Shown: positions 7,859 to 15,902 of the stretch, in pieces | Layout of the letters: each line of letters begins with the position of its first letter | Position numbering within the stretch: the stretch's first letter is position 1 | Source: Candidatus Nanohaloarchaea archaeon | GTDB taxonomy: Archaea; Nanohalarchaeota; Nanosalinia; Nanosalinales; Nanosalinaceae | Direction of reading: 5' to 3' | Assembly (NCBI GenBank): GCA_014297435.1 | Contig: JACOQA010000004.1 | Span: 94,043 to 140,179 of the forward strand | Length of the DNA stretch: 46,137 nucleotides | Notes under the pieces: model-generated | Told to the model about the DNA's origin: nothing | Seen by the model: the letters and a program-made list of their open reading frames with translations, nothing else | Databases searched by the model: none | Position numbers and translations under genes: made by a program

Positions 7859-9439
7859 TTAGTTGAGGTCCTTCACCATGTAAGGTCCTTCCTTCTCGTA
7901 GTCGAACTTTCTGTAATACTCCCTAGTTCCGACAGCTGAGATAACGACAATCTTGTCTTTTCCAAGTTCCCGGGCTTTTTCCTCGGCCGTTTCCATAAGT
8001 TTTGTTCCGTACCCCGTGTGTTGTGTGTCGCCTTCTTCTCCTATTTCTGTGGCGCTTCCCATAACCTTGAGCTGACGGATAATCAAGGTGTTCTCATCTA
8101 TCTCAGACCTGAAAGATTCAGGTGGCGCCCTCAAGCGTGTAAAACCAAGTATGATATCCTGATCGGTATCCTCATAGCTTAGGAAGTACTCTTTTCCGCT
8201 GGATGCATCGTAACTTCTCTCAACAAGCTCGACTTCTTCAGGTTCCCGACCATGTTTAGCTTTCTGGTGTCCTACCTCTCTACATCTTATACATCTACAT
8301 CTTTCTCCTTCTTTCTCCATCTCCTGCAAAGCCATCTGTCTCATGTTTGTTAATTGAGGGCCTGCATCAACCTCTGTGGAGGGAATATCACGCATCACAC
8401 GTTTGACTCGTACGTGAGGAGGCATGTGGTTCTTCAGTACTTCTTTAAGTCGTTCCTTGGCTTCTTCACTTGAGATAGGTTCGAAGTCTCCTTCCTCATA
8501 CTGTCTATAAAGCTCTGTTCCCTGAATGACCTCACAAGGATAGATTTTGACCTCGTCAGGCTGATAATCTTCGTTTGAGAAAGCTTCCTTGAACTTCTCG
8601 ATATCTTCCTCATAGCCCTCACCAGGAAGACCAAGCATCAAATGGTATGCAACTTTAAAACCGGCATTTTTGAGGCGTTTTGTGGCTTCAATTACTTTAT
8701 CCATTCCGTGACCTCTGTTCGTTACTTCATGAGTCTCATCGAAGACGGTCTGTACACCCATCTCGGTTCTAGTACCGCCCATTTCTAGTATGCGGTCAAT
8801 ATGTTTTGTTTCACAGATATCAGGTCTTGTCTCGAAGGTTACGCCTACGTTTCTGACCTGTGCAGTCTCGTTCATTTTCTGTGCTTCTTCAAGAGTTTCG
8901 GCATCATCCAGCCCGGATTCTTCTGGATACGTGTTGAACGCGTCAAAAGCTCTTTTTACGAATTTTTTCTGGTAATCAGGATCCTGGAACGGGAAGGTTC
9001 CTCCCATAACGATAAGCTTTGATTTATCGATCGAGTGTCCGTTTTTCTCATACTGCTCCAGTCTATCTGTGGCCTGATCGTAGGGGTCGTACTGGTTTCT
9101 GATTGCACGTCTTGTCGCAGGTTCCTTCCCAGTGTAGCTCTGTGGTGCGTCCTTTCCTTTCGGACAGTAGATGCAGCCTCCGCCACACGGTGCTGGACGT
9201 GCCATAATCGCTATATTGGCTATACCGGAGATTGTACGCATCGGCTTTGTCTTAAGAAGTTTTTCTGCCTCTTCCTCATCATCTTCAACAAATTTTAGGA
9301 TATCCGAGTTCTTGGGCATTCCGTCGAAAGAGTGCTTTGAACAGAGGTCCTTTTTCCTCTGTTCGATCTCGTCCTTTGACTCAATTTCTCCGTTTTCGAT
9401 CTCATCTATTATACCACGGGAGATTTTCTTCAGCGCCAT
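7859..9439 (-). CDS. elp3: Elp3-type tRNA U34 carboxymethyltransferase (radical SAM plus GNAT)
   Basis: 526-aa homologue of Elongator subunit 3, which starts the cm5U-type modification at wobble uridine 34 of tRNA. The radical-SAM cluster cysteines are C85, C89 and C92 (APCGGGCIYCPKG), followed by PQSYTGKEPATRRA, the usual Elp3 acceptor region. A zinc-like RCRCIRCREVGH motif precedes the C-terminal GNAT acetyl-CoA-binding domain with QHTGYGTKLMETAEEKA. Both domains and full length are present. Its start codon is exactly 53 bp from that of the divergent S49 peptidase gene, with one TATA-like element at the midpoint. Confidence 0.96.
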   Translation of the reverse strand: MALKKISRGIIDEIENGEIESKDEIEQRKKDLCSKHSFDGMPKNSDILKFVEDDEEEAEKLLKTKPMRTISGIANIAIMARPAPCGGGCIYCPKGKDAPQSYTGKEPATRRAIRNQYDPYDQATDRLEQYEKNGHSIDKSKLIVMGGTFPFQDPDYQKKFVKRAFDAFNTYPEESGLDDAETLEEAQKMNETAQVRNVGVTFETRPDICETKHIDRILEMGGTRTEMGVQTVFDETHEVTNRGHGMDKVIEATKRLKNAGFKVAYHLMLGLPGEGYEEDIEKFKEAFSNEDYQPDEVKIYPCEVIQGTELYRQYEEGDFEPISSEEAKERLKEVLKNHMPPHVRVKRVMRDIPSTEVDAGPQLTNMRQMALQEMEKEGERCRCIRCREVGHQKAKHGREPEEVELVERSYDASSGKEYFLSYEDTDQDIILGFTRLRAPPESFRSEIDENTLIIRQLKVMGSATEIGEEGDTQHTGYGTKLMETAEEKARELGKDKIVVISAVGTREYYRKFDYEKEGPYMVKDLN

Positions 9440-9460
9440 AGTACACAGCTCCGGATGAAA

Positions 9461-9470
9461 TGTTAAAAAG
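9461..9470. promoter_or_regulatory. Candidate shared TATA element between elp3 (-) and sppA-like gene (+)
   Basis: TGTTAAAAAG is centred at 9465.5, while the midpoint between the two start codons (9439 and 9493) is 9466. It is the only TATA-like sequence in the 53-bp gap and is about 27 bp from each start, the distance expected for leaderless transcription. Read on the minus strand it is CTTTTTAACA. One element could therefore serve both genes. Confidence 0.5.
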
Positions 9471-9492
9471 AAAGCCCGAGTGCTGAAAACCT

Positions 9493-10350
9493 ATGAGAAA
9501 ATACCTGATTTTACCGATTTTCCTAGTTTTAGTTGTATCTCAAGCCTCTGCAGGATGGTTCGATAGTGGAGGACAGGCAGCAGTGATTAAGCTTAGTGGA
9601 TCTATAACCCCTTCATCTCAAACCGGTTTAGGCGCAACTAGTTCGATAACTCCTGAGAAGATCAGAAATCTTAATGCTCAAGCAATCCGTAACAACGCCC
9701 AGGCGATAATCTACGAATGGAATTCAGGTGGGGGAGCCGTAGTTGCCTCGAAGGAGATTAGACGCGAGATCGAGTCAGTGAAAATACCAACTGTCTGCCG
9801 CTTCCGTGATTTGGCGGCATCGGGCGCATATCTTGCCTCACTAAGCTGTGACCGTATTGTTGCCGATTCGGCTTCTATAACGGGAAGTATCGGCGTGAGA
9901 AGCTCTTACCTTGAGTTTTCCGGTCTACTCGATAAATACGGTGTCGAATATGTCAACATCTCTTCGGGCTCTCTGAAAGAAGCAGGCTCCCAGTTCACTA
10001 ACCTTTCGGAACAGGAAAGACAGCTGCTTCAGGAAAAGGTGGATAAGCTTGGAAACCAGTTTATTTCGGAAGTTGCACAGGAGAGAGATCTTAACTCTTC
10101 GGAGGTCAAAAAGGTAGAGAAAGGACAGATTTTCCTTGGTTCTGAGGCTAAAAGACTCGGTCTTGTCGATACTTTGGGCGGTAGAAAGACCGCGGTTGAT
10201 GTAGCAGGGAACATGACTGGAAGACAGCTCACAACTTTTGAAGTTGAGACTGGTTCCAGCTTCAGCTTTCTCTCGTTGCTTGGCTCTGATTCACTGTTGA
10301 AAAAGTTTCTATCTAACGGGGAAAGTCCTGTAAAGGCAGAATGGAGATAG
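9493..10350 (+). CDS. sppA: S49 family peptidase (signal peptide peptidase SppA-like)
   Basis: 285-aa membrane-anchored or exported serine protease expected to clear signal peptides. An N-terminal hydrophobic signal (residues 4-18, ending ASA-G at 18-21) is followed by the S49 core. The catalytic serine is Ser110 in DLAASGAYLAS, and Lys162 in SSGSLKEAG is the general base of the Ser-Lys dyad. The SGGG oxyanion region (78-81) and SITGSIGV are also conserved. It is the short single-domain form. A hairpin at 10364-10386 follows before the convergent regulator gene. Confidence 0.92.
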   Translation: MRKYLILPIFLVLVVSQASAGWFDSGGQAAVIKLSGSITPSSQTGLGATSSITPEKIRNLNAQAIRNNAQAIIYEWNSGGGAVVASKEIRREIESVKIPTVCRFRDLAASGAYLASLSCDRIVADSASITGSIGVRSSYLEFSGLLDKYGVEYVNISSGSLKEAGSQFTNLSEQERQLLQEKVDKLGNQFISEVAQERDLNSSEVKKVEKGQIFLGSEAKRLGLVDTLGGRKTAVDVAGNMTGRQLTTFEVETGSSFSFLSLLGSDSLLKKFLSNGESPVKAEWR

Positions 10351-10363
10351 AAAGTAGGGACCG

Positions 10364-10386
10364 GAAACTGTGTGAAAAACAGTTTC
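10364..10386. terminator. Hairpin between convergent sppA-like and trmB-like genes
   Basis: GAAACTG (10364-10370) and CAGTTTC (10380-10386) form a 7-bp perfect stem with a 9-nt A-rich loop. It lies midway in the 50-bp convergent gap and could end transcripts from either side; there is only a weak T-tract on the plus strand, so the call is tentative. Confidence 0.45.
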
Positions 10387-10400
10387 AACGGGTAAAAAGA

Positions 10401-11243
10401 CTATTCTGGTTTCTCCGGTCCTTCAGGCGGTTCTTCTGAGTGATGCCAGAGCATGTCGAATACAGGCTCCATCGTATCCTGAGCCATGTGGTCTGACTTG
10501 GTCCAGAAAGCTGTGTCCTGTGTCTCGTGTACTTCGTCGTGTGTCATCGACATGGTTAATGCATCGTTGTCGATGATCGCAAATCTTCCCTCGGGTACGT
10601 CGAACTCGTCTTTACCTTCCATGTGTTTGACTTCTGCGTGTTCGGAAACTGCTTCGTATGCGTCCCTGTTCTTGTCAGTTACAGGCGCGAGAATCTTCAG
10701 GTTAACTCCTGCATCTTTGGCTTCTTCGATTACATCTGCATGGTTCTCGTAAAGGTTGTTCAGACCTTCTTCCGAGGTCGCGATCTTGATCGATTCCTCT
10801 GCTTCTTTGAACATGGTTCCCATGTGCTGGTTGATCTGGTGGTGTCCTTTGAGGGAGCCAGACATTTCCTCTGGTTCAACTAGTTCAAGACCCTGGTCGT
10901 AGAGGTCTTCTAGTTCGTTGACGGCTTCTGAGTCTTTGAAACTGTCAAGTTTTTCTAGTTTATCCTCCAGATCGCGCTCGTGGCTTTTCTTTATGTTTTC
11001 TATGGCTTGCTGAGGAGGGATTGCCACGTATTCCATAGGTTGGGAGGATTTGATTACTGCGAAGCCTTTCTCCGCTAGTGATTCGAGAACGTCGTAAGCT
11101 CTGGATCGAGGGACGTTTGTCATCTCCGACAGCTCTCCGGCTGTCGACACACTCCGCCCTAGGAGCGCTGAGTATATTTTTCTTTCATACATGTTCAATC
11201 CGATGTCTTCTAGCTTGTCCAGAGTTTCTTGGCTTGCGACCAT
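10401..11243 (-). CDS. TrmB-family transcriptional regulator
   Basis: 280 aa. An N-terminal winged helix (LEDIGLNMYERKIYSALLGR, recognition helix NVPRSRAYDVLESLAEKGF) is followed by a helical linker and a C-terminal phospholipase-D-like/effector domain (ESIKIATSEEGLNNL onward). TrmB proteins usually sense sugars, but the ligand here cannot be read from sequence. A TTG lies further upstream in frame, but the ATG at 11243 has AAGGTG about 8 nt before it and a TATA box (TTTATAA, 11287-11293) about 47 bp upstream, which fits a short leader and decides the start. A 15-bp palindrome lies further upstream. Confidence 0.9.
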   Translation of the reverse strand: MVASQETLDKLEDIGLNMYERKIYSALLGRSVSTAGELSEMTNVPRSRAYDVLESLAEKGFAVIKSSQPMEYVAIPPQQAIENIKKSHERDLEDKLEKLDSFKDSEAVNELEDLYDQGLELVEPEEMSGSLKGHHQINQHMGTMFKEAEESIKIATSEEGLNNLYENHADVIEEAKDAGVNLKILAPVTDKNRDAYEAVSEHAEVKHMEGKDEFDVPEGRFAIIDNDALTMSMTHDEVHETQDTAFWTKSDHMAQDTMEPVFDMLWHHSEEPPEGPEKPE

Positions 11244-11338
11244 GTTTTTTACACCTTCTATTAACAAAACTTTTCAGTACGGCAGTTATAAACCTTATCC
11301 GGCTGTTTACCGCCTGACCAGATAAGTTTATTATCGCC

Positions 11339-11353
11339 TAGTAATAATTACTA
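11339..11353. promoter_or_regulatory. 15-bp palindrome TAGTAATAATTACTA upstream of the TrmB-type gene
   Basis: TAGTAAT and ATTACTA are perfect mirror halves around a central A. The site is about 46 bp upstream of the regulator's TATA box and just 9 bp past the stop codon of the nitroreductase gene. Its symmetry is what a dimeric winged-helix protein would bind, so autoregulation is possible, but no second copy is visible nearby. Confidence 0.4.
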
Positions 11354-11361
11354 CTGAAGAT

Positions 11362-12006
11362 TTATAAATACTTGTTCGCCCTCTTCCTGAGTTTAGTCAG
11401 AAAGCCTCCTGCCTTCTTTCCATAAATTTCTCTCTCCTCATGAAGACCTTTCCACTCAAGACCGTCAAAAGCCGAACCAACCTGATTTCCATAACCATCA
11501 TAGAAACAGACCTCGTTCAAACCAAACTTGGAAGGTCTCTCGACTTCATCCAAAGAAAAGCCAAAACCCAGGATATCAAGAGGCTCTTTTCCTGTAGGCA
11601 CACCAAACTGTTCAGAAACCCTTTCGGGATCAAAACCCCCGATCCAGCAAGAACCTATACCTTCTTCCTCAGCAACCAGCCTCATGTTCTGAACCGCACA
11701 AGCAGCCTCGGCATTACACGCCTCTCTTGCCATATGATCGCTGAACCTGCGGGACATCCTGTCAATATCTCCCAGAATAATTACTGCAGTTGGAACCTCC
11801 TCCAACCTGTGGTCGCCCGCAGATTCTGAAAGAAACTCCTTCTTGTGCTCGTCCTCAACTACGATAAATTCAAGGCTTTGAACGTTTCCTGGCGAAGGCG
11901 CGTTCCTTCCCGCCTCCAGAACCTTCCCCATGGACTTCCGGGGGATAGTATCATCTTTACAGCTCCTGAAAGATTTGAGACCAAGCACTGAATCGAAGAC
12001 GCTCAT
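11362..12006 (-). CDS. Nitroreductase family protein
   Basis: 214-aa FMN-dependent oxidoreductase of the nitroreductase fold. KSFRSCKDDTIP matches the R-S/R-x-y-x...ipke start, followed by AGRNAPSPGNVQSLEFIVV (FMN binding) and EEEGIGSCWIGGFDPE with the C-terminal GFGF segment. The substrate is unknown; relatives reduce quinones, flavins or iodotyrosine-like compounds. A GTG codon lies 21 bp further out, but the ATG at 12006 is 26-27 bp from the TATA palindrome GGTTTAAACC, so leaderless translation from this ATG is likely. It is divergent from the DNA ligase gene with a 53-bp gap. Confidence 0.9.
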   Translation of the reverse strand: MSVFDSVLGLKSFRSCKDDTIPRKSMGKVLEAGRNAPSPGNVQSLEFIVVEDEHKKEFLSESAGDHRLEEVPTAVIILGDIDRMSRRFSDHMAREACNAEAACAVQNMRLVAEEEGIGSCWIGGFDPERVSEQFGVPTGKEPLDILGFGFSLDEVERPSKFGLNEVCFYDGYGNQVGSAFDGLEWKGLHEEREIYGKKAGGFLTKLRKRANKYL

Positions 12007-12027
12007 AATAAATTGGTTGGTGCCCAC

Positions 12028-12037
12028 GGTTTAAACC
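12028..12037. promoter_or_regulatory. Symmetric TATA palindrome shared by nitroreductase (-) and DNA ligase (+)
   Basis: GGTTTAAACC is a perfect 10-bp palindrome centred at 12032.5; the midpoint between the two start codons (12006 and 12060) is 12033. No other TATA-like element is present on either side. It is the clearest member of a set of divergent pairs with this geometry in the window. Confidence 0.6.
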
Positions 12038-12059
12038 TTTCAGCCCGAAAAATTCTCTC

Positions 12060-14771
12060 ATGAAGTATTCAAAACTAGTTGAAAAATACAAGCAGCTTGA
12101 GGAAACACAGTCCACACTCGACAAAACAGATATTCTAGCAGAACTCTATTCCGAGAACCCGGAAAACCTGGAATCTTTGGTGCTTCTATCTATGGGAAGA
12201 CCTTTTCCTGACTGGAAGGACCTAGATCTCGGTATCTCAAGCAAGACCATGGTAGATATAATTAAAGAGGCGACAGGAAGATCGGAGGATGAGATAGAAA
12301 GTGTCTGGAAAGAAAAAGGCGATCTTGGAGTTGCCGCTGAAAAAATGGTGGAGAAAAAAACCCAGCGGCGTCTGATGACCAAAGAATTAACGGTTGAACG
12401 CGTGATGGATAAACTGGAGAAAGTGGCAACAATGGGCGAAGGTGGAGGCGAAACGGGCAGCGTTTCGATGGCTACGAAGAAGAAAGAAGTAGCAGATCTA
12501 GTTTCATCCGCAGAACCTGAAGAGGCTAAATGGGTGACCAGAATATTCCTTCAGAACCTCCGGCTTGGAGTAGCAGAAGGACTTGTTCGAGACGCATTAG
12601 CTGAAGCATTTTTCGATGGCAAAAACACCGATATAATCCAGCACGCATACGACCTGACCAACGACTTCACCGAGGTAGCGAAAGCCTGCACTGAAGGGGT
12701 CGAAGCGCTCGAAGAACTGGAGATAGAGGTCTTCAGACCTATCAACTCGATGCTGGCGAAGAAAGTTGATACTATCGAAGAAGGTTTCGAATCTGTAGGC
12801 GAACCTGCCGCAATCGACTACAAATACGATGGCATGAGATGTATCTCAGGTTATACTCCGATATACGTAAAGGATAAAGGGATCGTGTCTGTACGCGATG
12901 TCAAGAAAGGCGATAAGGTTTTAACACATAAAGGGCGGTTTAAGAAGGTTGAAGCAAAAAGCAAACGTCAAATAGACAGTGACGAAGATGTTTTCCGATT
13001 CTCAAGTTATCTCGGCAACGACTTCAAAATCACGGAAGGTCACGAAATTCTAACAGATGAAGGCTGGATAAACGTTGAAGACCTGGAAAATGAGAGACTT
13101 GTTTTTCCCATACCCGACATAGAAGTTGATACCGACAAGCCTTCAGATCTCAACTTGAAAAGAAATGGCGGCTACAAAAAGAAGATAGAATTGACGCCCG
13201 AAGTATGGAAAATAATAGGTTTCTGGGTCGGAGATGGATATTCAAACAAAGCAAACGGAAACCAAAGAATAGGCCTAGTATTCAACGAAGAGGAAAAGGA
13301 ACGATTCCAAGAATATCGGGAATTAGTGAAAAATAATCTTAAAATTCCCGAGAACGAACTCAGAACACATTCTCACAACGACGGCAAGACCCTCTACTGG
13401 ACTGACCCGCCTTTCCTAAGGTGGATGTCAAAGAACTTTAGAAAACAAGATCAGAGCGGCTGGAAAGATAAACGGGCGCCCGAATGGTTCTGGAAGCTCA
13501 CAGAAGAAGAATTCAGAAGTTTCTTAGACGGTTGGATTGAAGCAGACGGCCAAAAAGACGAGAAAGGAAAATGGAAGAACGTTACAACTAAAGAAAGATC
13601 TCTAGCAACAAAAGCCCAACTTATCGCTTCAAAACACGGCATAAAATCCGGTATTCGAAAACTAAGAATAGATGGAAGTACCTATTATCGCCTAGTTTTC
13701 ACCGTATCAAACAAGCATGTGGAAATCGACGGAAATAAAATGAAATTGAGAATTCTAAAGAAAGAGAGACTTTCGCGTAACTCCCCTAAAGAAGTAGATC
13801 CTCGACAGAAAGTATATAATCTTCAGGTAACCGACGATGAAAGTTACTGCACCACCACTGTTGCACTACATAACTGTCAGATACATAAGAAAAAGGATGA
13901 AGTGAAGCTATTCACTAGAAGGCTTGAGGATGTCACTAAACAGTTCCCGGATGTTGTAGAGGCGGTTAAGAACAATATTGATGCCGAAAAATGTATTATA
14001 GATACCGAGATCTTGGCCTACGATCCTGATACAGGTTCTACGATCCCGTTCCAGAAGCTTTCGAAACGTATCAAGAGAAAATACGATATCCAGAAACTGA
14101 AAAAGGAGATACCTGTAGAGGTAAGACCTTTCGATGTTATCTACCTAGAAGGTTCGATGCTTGAGGAGAACTATAGTGAGAGATGGTCGAAGCTCGGAGA
14201 AATTGTGGAAGAGGAGAAACAGGAGTTGAGACTGGTAGACCACTTTGAAACCTCTGAGGAAGAAAGAGTCCAGGAACTTCAACAGAAAGCTCTGTCTGAA
14301 GGTCATGAGGGTATAATGATGAAAGCTTTAGATGCCAGATACAAACCCGGTAACCGTGTCGGATACATGGTTAAGTTGAAGCCTGTCATGGAGACACTGG
14401 ATCTTGCGATTATCGGTGCGAAGTGGGGCGAAGGTCGACGTAGCGGCTGGCTTTCCCGATTGAAACTTGGTTGCTGGGACGATAAGTCAGGCGAATATAA
14501 GATGGTTGGACGTATGGCCACAGGTCTAACTGATGAGCAATTGGAAGAGATAACTGAGAAACTTGAACCTTTGATTGTAAGCGAGGATGGACGAGATGTT
14601 GACGTAAGACCTGAAGTTATCGTGGAGGCGGAGTACGAGGAGATACAGAAAAGTCCTAACTATTCTTCAGGTTACGCCTTGAGATTTCCACGTATGAAGC
14701 AGTTCCGGGATGATAAGGAAAACGCCGACTCACGTGAAAAAGTGGTTAATCTGTACGAGGATCAAAATTAA
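12060..14771 (+). CDS. lig: ATP-dependent DNA ligase containing an intein
   Basis: 903-aa precursor; removing a 345-residue intein leaves a 558-aa archaeal replicative ligase (LigI type). It joins Okazaki fragments and nicks using ATP. The N-terminal DNA-binding domain is intact (RIFLQNLRLGVAEGLVRDA). The nucleotidyl-transfer motif KYDGMR at residues 255-260 carries the adenylated Lys255, and the intein starts at the next residue, Cys261. Downstream motifs are intact: DTEILAYD (III), GIMMKALDARYKPG (IV) and YMVKLKP (V), then the OB domain. Without splicing the active site would be disrupted, so splicing should be essential. Transcription probably starts from the symmetric TATA shared with the nitroreductase. 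Confidence 0.97.
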   Translation: MKYSKLVEKYKQLEETQSTLDKTDILAELYSENPENLESLVLLSMGRPFPDWKDLDLGISSKTMVDIIKEATGRSEDEIESVWKEKGDLGVAAEKMVEKKTQRRLMTKELTVERVMDKLEKVATMGEGGGETGSVSMATKKKEVADLVSSAEPEEAKWVTRIFLQNLRLGVAEGLVRDALAEAFFDGKNTDIIQHAYDLTNDFTEVAKACTEGVEALEELEIEVFRPINSMLAKKVDTIEEGFESVGEPAAIDYKYDGMRCISGYTPIYVKDKGIVSVRDVKKGDKVLTHKGRFKKVEAKSKRQIDSDEDVFRFSSYLGNDFKITEGHEILTDEGWINVEDLENERLVFPIPDIEVDTDKPSDLNLKRNGGYKKKIELTPEVWKIIGFWVGDGYSNKANGNQRIGLVFNEEEKERFQEYRELVKNNLKIPENELRTHSHNDGKTLYWTDPPFLRWMSKNFRKQDQSGWKDKRAPEWFWKLTEEEFRSFLDGWIEADGQKDEKGKWKNVTTKERSLATKAQLIASKHGIKSGIRKLRIDGSTYYRLVFTVSNKHVEIDGNKMKLRILKKERLSRNSPKEVDPRQKVYNLQVTDDESYCTTTVALHNCQIHKKKDEVKLFTRRLEDVTKQFPDVVEAVKNNIDAEKCIIDTEILAYDPDTGSTIPFQKLSKRIKRKYDIQKLKKEIPVEVRPFDVIYLEGSMLEENYSERWSKLGEIVEEEKQELRLVDHFETSEEERVQELQQKALSEGHEGIMMKALDARYKPGNRVGYMVKLKPVMETLDLAIIGAKWGEGRRSGWLSRLKLGCWDDKSGEYKMVGRMATGLTDEQLEEITEKLEPLIVSEDGRDVDVRPEVIVEAEYEEIQKSPNYSSGYALRFPRMKQFRDDKENADSREKVVNLYEDQN
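12840..13874 (+). mobile_element. Intein with LAGLIDADG homing endonuclease in DNA ligase
   Basis: Residues 261-605 of the ligase precursor. Splicing motifs are complete: Cys1 with CISGYTPIYV (block A), ITEGHEIL with the TxxH pair (block B), VYNLQVTDDESYCT (block F), and His-Asn followed by Cys606 as the +1 residue (block G). The endonuclease has both LAGLIDADG-type helices, IIGFWVGDG (precursor residues 385-393) and FLDGWIEADG (488-497), each with its catalytic Asp, so it may still be active and mobile. It is inserted immediately after the catalytic KYDGMR motif, a highly conserved site that homing elements favour. Confidence 0.96.
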
Positions 14772-14794
14772 AGAAAAAAGGTAGAAATGGGTTT

Positions 14795-15160
14795 TTAGTC
14801 GTGTTTCTGTGCTTTGTGAATGCTTAGTCCTCTCGAAGTGTCGAAAGTTCTTCCACATTCTTCACAGGTATGTCCTTCCTGTTCTACAGCTTCCTTGACC
14901 TGTTCCTGCGTCTGTTCAACTGAGGAACTTGTGTCTTCTTCGGTCTGGAACTGCTGCTGGAGACCTTCTCTGCTGTCCTTCTCTTTCCTCATCTTCCACT
15001 CATCGCTTTCAAGCCAGACTACAAACGCTCCTACAAGTACTAGAAGCGGTCCAATTCCTGCCTGGACTAGATTTACGAGTTGTTCGAAGTAGGTTACTGA
15101 GGAGAAGACTCCTACGATAACCATTACGGCTCCAATCAGAATCTTTAATGCCGGATTCAT
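14795..15160 (-). CDS. Membrane protein with C-terminal C2H2 zinc finger
   Basis: 121 aa. Two N-terminal transmembrane helices (ILIGAVMVIVGVFSSVTYF and the segment around GIGPLLVLVGAFVVWL) are followed by a charged Gln/Glu-rich linker (about residues 55-95) and a C-terminal classical C2H2 finger: CEECGRTFDTSRGLSIHKAQKH. Eukaryotic-type single fingers occur in haloarchaea but a membrane-tethered one is uncommon. Partner or nucleic acid target is unknown. The start is set at the ATG 15160, since an upstream TTG lies almost at the TATA-like TTTTAT (15192-15197). It is divergent from the ITPase gene. Confidence 0.75.
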   Translation of the reverse strand: MNPALKILIGAVMVIVGVFSSVTYFEQLVNLVQAGIGPLLVLVGAFVVWLESDEWKMRKEKDSREGLQQQFQTEEDTSSSVEQTQEQVKEAVEQEGHTCEECGRTFDTSRGLSIHKAQKHD

Positions 15161-15222
15161 AGTATCACAGAGGAATAATAACACATCGATGTTTTATGTG
15201 TTTCGGCTCCCCAGTACTCAAT

Positions 15223-15771
15223 ATGCTCCGGAAAACAATCACTCTTGTCACAAGTAACGAGGACAAGCTTGAATCCTTCAGGAATGCCTCTAAAAATACC
15301 GAGATAAATTTTGAGAGAAAAAATATCGACTACCCGGAAGACCATGACTCGAATTCAACGTCAGAGATAGCAGAGAAAGGCGCAAACCACTGCTTCGAAA
15401 AACTTGGGGAACCCGTAATAGTGACGGATATAGGCTTATTTATCGACTCGCTGAACGGTTTCCCGGGCGTCAACACAAGTTTTGTCCTTGATACAATCGG
15501 AAATCAGGGGCTCCTCAAACTTCTTGAAAACGAGGAAAACAGGAACGCAGAGGTCAAACTATCCATAGGATACTGCGACAAAGAGAGGAACTTTTCAGTA
15601 ACAGCCTCAACCAAAGGAACGATCACGGAGAAACAGAGAGGTGAAGGATTTGGTTTCGATCCAGTATTCAGACCAAAAGGTTTCGATAAGACGTTCGGAG
15701 AGGATCCTAAGATGCGGGACAGAGAGTCTCCGAGAAAGGATGCGATAGAAAAGTTTCTGAAAAAACTTTAG
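15223..15771 (+). CDS. XTP/dITP diphosphatase (Ham1/RdgB family)
   Basis: 182-aa house-cleaning enzyme that hydrolyses deaminated purine nucleotides (XTP, dITP, ITP) to monophosphates. Family motifs: TLVTSNEDKLESF (start), EKGANHCFEKLGEPVIVTDIGLFID with the catalytic Asp, and GEGFGFDPVFRPKG followed by RESPRKDAIEKF. The ATG at 15223 is chosen because TTTTAT at 15192-15197 lies about 28 bp upstream; a longer in-frame start at 15196 would sit on that element. A long inverted repeat begins 6 bp after the stop codon. Confidence 0.93.
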   Translation: MLRKTITLVTSNEDKLESFRNASKNTEINFERKNIDYPEDHDSNSTSEIAEKGANHCFEKLGEPVIVTDIGLFIDSLNGFPGVNTSFVLDTIGNQGLLKLLENEENRNAEVKLSIGYCDKERNFSVTASTKGTITEKQRGEGFGFDPVFRPKGFDKTFGEDPKMRDRESPRKDAIEKFLKKL

Positions 15772-15777
15772 ATTGCT

Positions 15778-15826
15778 TGTATGGAACCATTTTCGGAAGG
15801 TTTCTGAAGGGAGGTAGTTCCATACA
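15778..15826. repeat. 10-bp inverted repeat with 29-bp loop between ITPase and L15e
   Basis: TGTATGGAAC (15778-15787) pairs perfectly with GTTCCATACA (15817-15826). It begins just after the ITPase stop and ends about 30 bp before the TATA box of the L15e gene. A small structured RNA, a terminator without the usual T-run, or a protein-binding site are all possible. Confidence 0.5.
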
Positions 15827-15902
15827 TAGGCTTCACTAGCAGGTGCAAGCGCCACCGTTTATAATATTTTGCTTCTTCATAAAGACTACGAGGTTATCAA
15901 AA

